Shown here in pieces: positions 56,388 through 64,000 of a stretch of 64,000 nucleotides of DNA (positions are counted from its first letter, which is position 1; each line of letters opens with the position of its first letter). This DNA is from Xylaria sp. FL1777 (Eukaryota; Ascomycota; Sordariomycetes; Xylariales; Xylariaceae). The DNA is taken from NCBI GenBank assembly GCA_022578965.1, contig MU400544.1, positions 124,001-188,000 on the forward strand, given 5' to 3'. Position numbers and translations under genes: made by a program. The notes beneath the pieces were generated by a model. It ran no database searches, was not told the DNA's origin, and was given only the letters and a program-made list of their open reading frames with translations.

Positions 56388-58400
56388 ATGCCGTCTAAAC
56401 ACGAGTCCCGCGAATACCGTCCCATTACCCGAGCTTTCCTCGTTGCACATTCTGAGGAGCAAATAAGACTAGCTGCAGCGGCTGCAGAGAAAAAAAGACT
56501 GGCTGCAGCGGGAGAAGGCAAGGACGATGAGAGCGCCGAGCCAGAAAACAAGGGTGATGAGCTGGAAACCGAGTTCCGTTGCGGCATGGACGATTGGGAA
56601 AAATACTGCGATGTTGTGCTCGAGGAATGTGAAGATGTGCTCCTCACAAATCTAGGCGACAAGGACGATCTGACCGATGACGGCTCGGACTCGGACTCGG
56701 ACGTGGTTAACGACTTAAACTCGGGCGTGGCTATGGAAGAAAAGAAAGAAGACTCGTCCGACTCGTCCAACCGCTACTCGTCTGGACCTGAGCCGCGGGA
56801 GCCAGTTGATCCGGCTTTCGACAACGAGTATTTCGAGAGCTCCGACGACGATGATATGATCATAGATCCAAGAAGCTATGAGTACCAAATGCCGGTCGAA
56901 AATTTTCAGGATAAACTGGAGAGAGAGAGTTTCGATCAAGAGGTTAAGGCCAATGATGAAGACCTTTACCCGAAGCTGCTCAAGCAGTTGGGCGATGTCG
57001 ACGCGGGACGTGAGCCGCGCACGCTGGAGTCCATGGTCAAGCCGAAGAAGAAGAAGAAGAAATACAATTCGGATGGCGACTCCGAATGTGAAAGTAACGA
57101 TGATGCTTCTCCCACGGAGGCCGGCCCCGAGTCGGAAGCGGGAGCAGACCTGTTCGACTTCCCGATGCTTCGGCCCAAGGCGCTCCAACGCGTGATTAAC
57201 TTCTTCCGAAGCCACCCGCACGTACGCCGAAAGGACTGTGAAGATTTCTGCAAGAGAATCTATAAGGCCGACCTGTACAAGACCAGCCGGTACAAGAGCG
57301 GCCCCTCCGAGGTGGGACCGGACTGGAAATGGCCGTCTGGCCCTGGCTTCCAGCGGCCGCCCGGCGTCCTGGCATACCCCTCCCAGTTCCAGTTCGACGA
57401 CGACGTTTACGTGGTTCAAGTCGAGGGCGAGATCGAGGAGGGATCAGGTCTTCCCGAACCTACTGGCATTGGCATAATGACCCTATTCTACTTCACCTTT
57501 GAGGAGCTAGACGTCGAGAACCAGCTCGAGTCGGCTCGGGAGGTTTATGGCGAGTACGTCCCCCACTACAAGCGGGTCGGCCACATGGCTTTGCCGCCCA
57601 AACACCGGCCGCTGTTTGTGTGGCGGATCGACTGTCCCGCCGGGCAGCCGTTCTCGACCGACGCGAGCTATTTTGGCCTGCGAATTAATCGCCAGATGTA
57701 CGCCAGCATCCTGCGGGACTTGGTCGACTTTGTCGCAGCGCCGTTGGCATTGTTGGGGTCGGAAGGTGAAGAAGGGGAAGGCGAAGAAATCGATGTACAG
57801 CAGCTGCTGCAGGCCTGGCCCATGGTGCTGCACAACCCCCGCATCGACGCCGACAACATCATCGTGGGGTCCGACTATAAGAGCATGGTCGGCCTGCTGC
57901 GCTGGACGACACCGTCCGTCGTCACGCTCCCCCTGGGCGCCTCCCTCCTGGGCCTCCTGAGCCTAGAGGGGACGCCCCTCCAGGAGCCGGGGGACATTGA
58001 GCTCACGCGGTGGAGCACAAACACAGACTTCGAGGCCGCATTTCACCAGCGCCCGGTCCGCAAGAATGTGGATCGGTTCCCGTTCGAGACCCACAGCTGC
58101 AACGCATACGATCTCGAGCGCTTGATGCTGCTCTACGTACAGGCAAAGGTGCCGGCACTCGCGCAGCACCCGGAGATAGAAGAGCTCTGGAAGCATCTGT
58201 TCTCGGCCATGAGGCAGGCCGTGGACGCGGCGGACTACATGGCCGATGGCGACAAGGAGTCCTACCGACAGCAAATCGGTAGGATGGAATGGGATTGGTT
58301 TCACTTTCCCGAGATCCAATTTCTCGGTAATAAGAAAGATGCACAGGGAGATGATGAAGGGTACCAGGCCGATGTCGAGAAGATGGAAATAGACGGATGA
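56388..58400 (+). CDS. large acidic protein of unknown function (670 aa)
   Basis: This is an intronless frame starting at an ATG in good context (AATATGCCGTCTAAA). The first 250 residues are highly charged: an Ala/Lys/Glu helix (IRLAAAAAEKKRLAAA), Asp/Ser runs, then a KPKKKKKK basic cluster. The second half is globular-looking, with aromatic-rich segments such as VGPDWKWPSGPGFQRPPGVL and RRKDCEDFCKRIYKADLYK, and ends in MEIDG. I do not recognise the family. It faces away from the similarly acidic unknown gene to the left, but I see no convincing sequence similarity between the two proteins. The codon pattern is GC-rich and consistent throughout, so the frame is very likely real. Confidence 0.8.
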   Translation: MPSKHESREYRPITRAFLVAHSEEQIRLAAAAAEKKRLAAAGEGKDDESAEPENKGDELETEFRCGMDDWEKYCDVVLEECEDVLLTNLGDKDDLTDDGSDSDSDVVNDLNSGVAMEEKKEDSSDSSNRYSSGPEPREPVDPAFDNEYFESSDDDDMIIDPRSYEYQMPVENFQDKLERESFDQEVKANDEDLYPKLLKQLGDVDAGREPRTLESMVKPKKKKKKYNSDGDSECESNDDASPTEAGPESEAGADLFDFPMLRPKALQRVINFFRSHPHVRRKDCEDFCKRIYKADLYKTSRYKSGPSEVGPDWKWPSGPGFQRPPGVLAYPSQFQFDDDVYVVQVEGEIEEGSGLPEPTGIGIMTLFYFTFEELDVENQLESAREVYGEYVPHYKRVGHMALPPKHRPLFVWRIDCPAGQPFSTDASYFGLRINRQMYASILRDLVDFVAAPLALLGSEGEEGEGEEIDVQQLLQAWPMVLHNPRIDADNIIVGSDYKSMVGLLRWTTPSVVTLPLGASLLGLLSLEGTPLQEPGDIELTRWSTNTDFEAAFHQRPVRKNVDRFPFETHSCNAYDLERLMLLYVQAKVPALAQHPEIEELWKHLFSAMRQAVDAADYMADGDKESYRQQIGRMEWDWFHFPEIQFLGNKKDAQGDDEGYQADVEKMEIDG

Positions 58401-59513
58401 ATGAATGATGTAGATTGAACAAACTTGTTTGATACTAGATAGCTTGATTTTGAACCCACTGTCAAGGAAAGCAAAGCTACCATGCTGCGGGACGCACCTT
58501 CCGGTTGTGTCCCGGAGGACACGTGCTACACCACACGCAGAGCGATGAACAAGAAAGAATGCTCGAGTCACGGCGTCATTTTTTCTGTCATGCTGAACCA
58601 TTTGCTCCCTAAGCCTCCCTCTTCTTGCTCGCAATACCGCCATCTAAAACGACCGGACGACCCGAGAGGGCGAGAAAGGGCCACCAATGACAATGCAGGT
58701 GTTAAGGACACTAATTTCTTGTAATATAAGATTCAACACATTCTGATGGTTTTATCCTTACCTCTACTTGAGGCTTCCGGCCACAGCGCTAAATGCCCCA
58801 AGGTCACACAGGATAGTGTAGACCTTTGTTGACCTCGTCGAAGATAAGGGCCTTCACTACAGTAGACACACAAGTAGAAATAAGATATCTCGATTAACGC
58901 AAAACAAAAGAAAACGCAATAGATTTAGCGCATTTTCTACACGGTTGAAAAAGGGGGTAATTAGGTGGTGATTTGGGTCTTCGAATGAGGATCCTGTGCC
59001 GTTTTTGGGAAGGCGGTCGTGGCTCGCTGTGGCGGTGCGCTGGTGGGGAGACCCGCCGCATTTGGCGCCCGCGAATTGCCCGAACAGGCAGTCCTAGGAG
59101 CTGGACAAACATTTGAAGAGCTTTTTTATTTGCTATAGCTTTAGTAAGGTCTACTATGGGTAGTGAGGCAATTGAGCATATAAAGTGTGATGTAGATTGG
59201 AAGGAGGGGGGCCCTGCAGGCAATTGCTACCCAATTGCCTTAGGCATGGACCCCACATAGCTATCTAACTAAGCCACCATAGCCACAGGTGGGGAGACTA
59301 CTGTGGCTGGACTCTATAGATATGGAGTCCCCTTCCAGTCTGTATCAAATATATACGTTATTAATTAAAATAAGCATAAAACAAAGCTTATAAGCATAAA
59401 ACAAAGCTTAAAAGCATATAGACATGAATATAATTAAAAGTATTTATAAAAATATACACTTTCCTTCAGTGATGAAGCTAGTTTTCTCTTTTCGCGGTCT
59501 CGACTATCCTTGT
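58401..59513. other. intergenic with short palindromes and a 20-bp tandem duplication
   Basis: No gene is seen. A palindrome GGACTC..GAGTCC lies near 59309-59330. The unit TAAGCATAAAACAAAGCTTA occurs twice without gap at 59371-59390 and 59391-59410, in the 3' region of the dehydrogenase gene. Confidence 0.5.
59371..59410. repeat. two exact tandem copies of a 20-bp unit
   Basis: The two copies are identical and are followed by a partial third (AAAGCATA). The unit is AT-rich and lies about 100 bases past the stop codon of the cytochrome b5-dehydrogenase gene, probably within or just beyond its 3' untranslated region. Confidence 0.85.
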
Positions 59514-61127
59514 TTATAACCTGGCATTCTTGGGCATCTTTGCCATAGCCTGACGGACACCAAGATCACCAAGGACCTCCTCAGCACCACCTAGGATGGC
59601 GTCGAATTTGTAGGTACGGTGGAACATCTCGATTACTCTTCCCATGCCCGACTGGGTCAAACCGCGGCCGCCAAAGATCTGAACTGCCTCATCGGCGATC
59701 TCATGAGCGGCTCTCGTGACGCTCATCTTGAGAAGACCGACTGGGCCACCCAAATGCTTAGATTGCTCCTTGTACGGCATGTTACACATCTGGTATGTTA
59801 TGGTCTCAAGCCACGATTGGTTGGCTTCGACTAGCGCGATCATCTTGGCGAGTCTATTTTAATTGGAGTTGTTAGCTTTCTTGATCGTGGGGAACAAAAA
59901 TAAATTAGGAGGAAAGAAAACCTACTTCTGTCGGATCACGGGCTGATCTATCAGCCGCTTGCCGAAGACTATGCGTTGATGCGCCCACTTCAAGCACTCC
60001 TCTACCACTGTCCTGGACATGCGCACGGAGCTGCAAGCCATGCTCCACCGCTCGTGGTTGAAGTTGCTGAGGATGACGTAGATTCCCTTGTTCTCTTCGC
60101 CGAGCAGGTTCTCGACGGGGACCTTGACGTTGTCGAATGTGATATATGCCGTGCCGGCCGTAGGGGAATACGACGTCTTGATGGGCTTGGTCTCGACGCC
60201 CTCGCCGCGCGGGATGATCAGGACGCTCAGACCTTTCTCAGTCCGCACCCCGGTGATGAAGTAGTCGGAGTACACGCCGTTGGTGATCCACTTCTTGGTG
60301 CCGTTGACGATGTAGTGCTTGCCGTCGGGGGTCTTCTTGGCCGTGGTGCGCAGGCCCGCGACGTCCGAGCCGGCGAACGCCTCCGTGATCGCCAGACACA
60401 TGTACTTCTTGCCGCTGAACACCTCGTCCATCAGCGCCTTCTTCCGCTTCTCGTCCTTCATGTAGTTCATAATGCACGGCAGACCGATCACCATGCCGGC
60501 CAGCTGCCCATCTTGGAAGCCGCGGGCGTTGGCGCGCACGCCCTCCTGGCACAGGATCATGTCGTGGAAGTAGTCGAACTCCTCGCCGCGCACCGCGCCA
60601 TCCAGCAGGTTCACGCCGTGCAGATGCTTGCCGGGACCTAGCCGCATGTGCAGTATCCCGGCGGCCGACATGCGGTCCACGAGCTCCTGGCTGATGTACT
60701 TGCCGTCGGCCTCGCGGGCCATGGCCTCAGGGGTGATGTACTTGTCGTTGAAGACGCGCATCGCCTTCTGCAGCTTCCGGTGGCTCTCCTTGAAGTAGGG
60801 GGACTTGAAGGCCGGGGTGAGCCAGAGGGGCTCGGCGTAGGGGACGAGGGAGAGGTCGCCGGGCTGCGGGGTCACGACGGCGGGCTTCTCGCCCTCGACG
60901 GTGCCGATCTGCAGGTCCTCCTCGTACTTGACCAGCACCTCGTGGCGGTGCAGGTTGTAGAAGGCGGCCGTCGCGTCCTGGCCCGCGACTTGGCGGAGCA
61001 CCGACTCGCCGCCCGGGTGCGCGTCGAGGAAGTCGCTCACATCGTACACCTTGCTGTCCACGATGAACCAGACCGAGTCCTCCGTGTTGTGCTTGGCGAC
61101 CTCGTCGCGCGTGAATGTCTTGGCCAT
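59514..61127 (-). CDS. cytochrome b5-acyl-CoA dehydrogenase fusion (513 aa)
   Basis: Two exons, 61127-59926 and 59853-59514, total 1542 nt with a 72-bp intron. Residues 1-77 form a cytochrome b5 domain with the heme motif DAHPGG (His37) and a second candidate ligand in NLHRH (His60 or His62). Residues about 105-513 form an acyl-CoA dehydrogenase: CLAITEAFAGSDVAGLRTTA and KKWITNGVYSDYF line the FAD site, and QIFGGRGLTQSGMGR and LGGAEEVLGDLGVRQ belong to the C-terminal helical part. The fusion is known in filamentous fungi, where it is thought to pass electrons between heme and flavin, but its substrate is not settled. No transit peptide is seen and the end is not a clear peroxisomal signal (KNARL). 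A similar fold order occurs in some ACAD10/11-like proteins, but those lack b5. Confidence 0.93.
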
Positions 61128-64000
61128 CGTGGGAATGCGATCGCACGGTTTGATACTCTAGGACAAAGAAAAAGAGGTGGGAAGAAGATGAAGAGGTCTA
61201 TTGGAGAAATGTAATAAGACGAGAAAGGGGGAAAAGGATTGAATTGAGAAACGAGGTAAAGAACAAGTTTGTCCCTCGGTATTTACACCGTGTTTAGTTA
61301 TGAATATGGAATTTGTCGATGGCATCCTCTCACGACGTCAGCAACGCACTTATCGCCGGATACCTCCCTCCCCCTATTGCGACAGGTGTCTGGGGAGGTA
61401 GCGTTGGTAAGGCTCGAATAACCGCGAGCCTCGGCTCAAGAATGCAGACCCGCTGCTATGCTTGCGGATTGTATTTAGTCGACTCATGATTGGCTCCATA
61501 TCCGATTCAAGCCGTTCTGGACCCAGGTAACACATGCGGAGCTAAGACTTAATTCGTTAGTCGACAATCTTGATGTTCACATGCGATCCGGGGTACTGGG
61601 TGGGTATCTAGGTACTTAGTAACTTAGTAACTTACCTACTAAGTGCAAGTATACCCAGGTACCTATCCTCTGGTGCCTGGCGATAGCGTGGGACGTCGAA
61701 TGAAATTCACGAATTATGTTCTGGATTCCATAAATCAAAAGGTCTAACGACTCGTGCAGATTTAAGCATACTACGTATGCAGTTTGGTGGTCCTTGCATC
61801 GAGTCCTAGGCTGTCTACGGTTATACGCTTTTTTAAGAGGGCTATTCAGGTTGCACTTTATAAGAGCTGAAGTGCCGTTAAGGGGACATATGAATGAGGA
61901 CATGCTTGAATCCCATCAACGCTAGCACGTGTTGGTTACTCTCTCTTTCTCTGGGGTACACTACACCGGGAGTGACCCAACATGACACCAAGTGGTCCCT
62001 CCCTAACTTTACCAGGTCCACTCAATTCTCAGTCATTCGCTGTCAGGAAGTCATTCCTAGGACGAGTGAGCTAATACTGGACCCTTAAGCTGCGTGTGAT
62101 CTTGAGGATAAGAGAGAGACATAGAGTTATAAAAATTAGGAAACGTACCTAGTAAAGACGACAGCGAGAATTCTTAAGACCTTGACCCTGGTACTTATTT
62201 GATTGACGGTTGTATAACAATTACCCCTCACGGTGGCTGCATGTTAATTATCTCCATCTCTCTTACAACAACGATATTTAACTAGCTATCTCACAGTTAC
62301 ACGATACAATATGTCACTTGATCTGTACCCGTATAGTTATGCGTATTATTGCCGAATTTCGTCTAAGTGGAGCCATCATCATTGATACACCTGTTTATGA
62401 CCTCCACGAACACACCATCTGACTGCTTGTGATAGTTATAAGAAGAAGCATTTAAGGGTACAAGTGTCTGCAGCTTATATAATACTACCTATGCAGTCAG
62501 GCCCACCAACCTGCCGTAGATTAGATAAGAGGCGGGGTTTGGTTGACGGACCCCTCCATCCAACAACCTTGTTTCTCCTGATGTTATTGCTAGATCAGTA
62601 CTCAGCAAACGCTGATACCAACGCCGCAATATTTACTCTGAGCTGCAGACGACTTAATCAATCGAAAGTTCATGATTCTAAAAGTAATTATTTTAGCCGA
62701 GCCTCGCGACACTTTAGCGTTATTCCAAGATTTGGTGGCTCCTATTGGCTAGAGCGGTTAACAATAATTAATTGATATCCCAGACTTGAAGGGCAAAGCC
62801 CCCTGCTATTACATGTAGGTCAGGCGGAGTACCTTGAAGTTACGTATCTAACCTGGTATTTTTAAGATCAAAGAGGCTGGAACAAAGGTGTATATTTAGT
62901 ATCGAGGAGGTATAAATATCTCCATTCTGCATGTAAACCCAACTGGCCGGCAAGTATATCATCTCGTGTAACCAGAGCACTTACAAGGTGAAGATGTCGC
63001 ATCACCAACATACTTGAGTAATTACTTACATCTGTGTAGGCAGGCCATTCGATTACCTACCTATTATCGGAGCCCGGAAAGCTCCGGCAGATAGGTCAGA
63101 TATAATATCACACCAGCTGAGGGATTTTTCCCACGAGAAGACGCCCTCGTGATGTTAAAGTGACACTCATCTTTTCCCTGTCATCGTTGTCGCTTTTTCC
63201 GACTGGTCCGAATACATGAAGACGACAGTGACACGGTCGTACTCCCTCCTGTGGTAGGTAGACTCTTTTCTTGCCATTTTCTAGGTCCCTGCAGTAAGCA
63301 TGGATCTCAATTCCCAACCCAAACACAACCCTGAGTGGGGGTACATTCTGTGCGTATCGAGATCGCCATGCGTTACACTTGAAGCTTGCCTCCCCCCCCT
63401 TTTCTCTATATTTCGAGAGCCTCATAGGCGTACTCCTGTCCATCTCGACCCGCCCTATCAGATAAACCCGATGGAATGCGAGGGTAACGCGCTTCGACCC
63501 AATGTACGAAGAAATAGAAGTACCCAACCCACGTGCGGCTCTTCTGGTCTAGCGCTTGTCTCGCACCCCTGTGCGGATTCGGACTGCAATATGTCGTCTC
63601 TTCTTAGTCGATCCGAGACCCTCCATTTTCTTATCTGTAAAGTCCGTAGCTTGCATTAGGCAGTGCTTGAAGGTTACGATATTCGAAAAGCCAAGGCCGA
63701 CCCATTTTCCTATACTTCCCAAATATATATAGTAGATGGACCTGGTCTGGGTTCTGCCGTGCTATGAGATTTCACTTAACCAAGCTCATCCTACACCACC
63801 CTAGAACAAGCCTCGAATTTTACCCCAAGACTACAGTTCACAAAATCTCTATCCACCATTATACTAGCCCTCACTCTTGAAGAACAAGACGTGTTGATCA
63901 AGAATCCCATATCTCTTTCCATTTCCTTATTGACTCCTTTTACCTCATCACCTTGGTGCTTTTCCTAGTTCCAATCAATACCACCACACGGGAATCAACT
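61128..64000. other. 2.9-kb gene-poor stretch to the window end
   Basis: The left 150 bases are the promoter side of the dehydrogenase gene. A tract built from TACTTAGTAACTTAG-type words lies at about 61602-61665. Two overlapping open frames on opposite strands around 63108-63659 have no domain or codon bias, so I do not call a gene. The last 150 bases are pyrimidine-rich and could be the 5' leader of a gene starting beyond the window. Confidence 0.5.

Noticed and set aside
56715..58643. Minus-strand frames of 234 and 226 codons
   Set aside because: They are antisense to the 670-codon acidic protein, with no domain and no splice logic of their own.
59976..61214. Two plus-strand frames of 221 and 188 codons
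   Set aside because: They are antisense shadows of the cytochrome b5-acyl-CoA dehydrogenase gene, rich in Val/Leu/His as expected from reversed GC-rich codons.
63108..63659. Overlapping 139- and 119-codon frames on opposite strands
   Set aside because: Neither has a domain, codon bias or splice signals. They occur in DNA that otherwise looks non-coding.
1..64000. CRISPR arrays, bacterial operons, ribosome binding sites or origins
   Set aside because: No regularly spaced repeats occur, and the introns and gene families show the DNA is fungal nuclear.

Overview
The window is nuclear DNA of a filamentous ascomycete (Pezizomycotina). The class Sordariomycetes is likely and Xylariales is possible, but neither is proven from this sequence. 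The evidence is short spliceosomal introns (43 to 134 bp, mostly GTAAGT donors with CTNAC-like branch sites), an iterative highly reducing type I polyketide synthase, a GH6 cellulase, fungal rhodopsin-domain and MFS membrane proteins, a decayed LINE reverse transcriptase, and recurring TACCTAGGTA-type intergenic motifs. GC-rich, densely coding islands alternate with long AT-richer stretches that hold no gene I can support.

Left part (1-8.3 kb): a broken 2EXR-like gene, an LTR-like stretch, a possible small membrane protein, a non-autonomous inverted-repeat transposon (MITE), a three-exon zinc-finger protein and a BCS1-like AAA ATPase.

Cluster (8.3-25.2 kb): a probable secondary-metabolite locus. 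It has a class B flavin monooxygenase, an eight-helix-type integral membrane protein (AtmA/PaxA/AscI-like), a ten-exon highly reducing PKS of 2068 codons and a BAHD-type acyltransferase. The membrane protein and the PKS share a 786-bp divergent promoter region. The PKS reads KS-AT-DH-(MT-like remnant)-KR-ACP with active residues present and no enoylreductase. The expected product is therefore a reduced, partly unsaturated polyketide that could be oxidised by the monooxygenase and esterified by the acyltransferase. That product path is inference.

Middle (27-49 kb): a rhodopsin-domain membrane protein, a possibly decayed unknown gene, a malate/SLAC1-type transporter, a GH6 cellobiohydrolase without binding module, the OST3/OST6 subunit of oligosaccharyltransferase, a coiled-coil nuclear-type protein, a second copy of the 387-aa membrane protein, a GNAT acetyltransferase with a frameshift in a T8 run, a LINE reverse-transcriptase relic and the mitochondrial rRNA methyltransferase MRM2.

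Right part (49-64 kb): a long-tailed MFS transporter, two divergently transcribed large acidic proteins of unknown function, a cytochrome b5-acyl-CoA dehydrogenase fusion, and about 2.9 kb with nothing recognised. For most spliced genes I rebuilt exon phases by eye, and the summed exon lengths are divisible by three with no internal stop. Homology calls rest on recognised motifs, not on searches.
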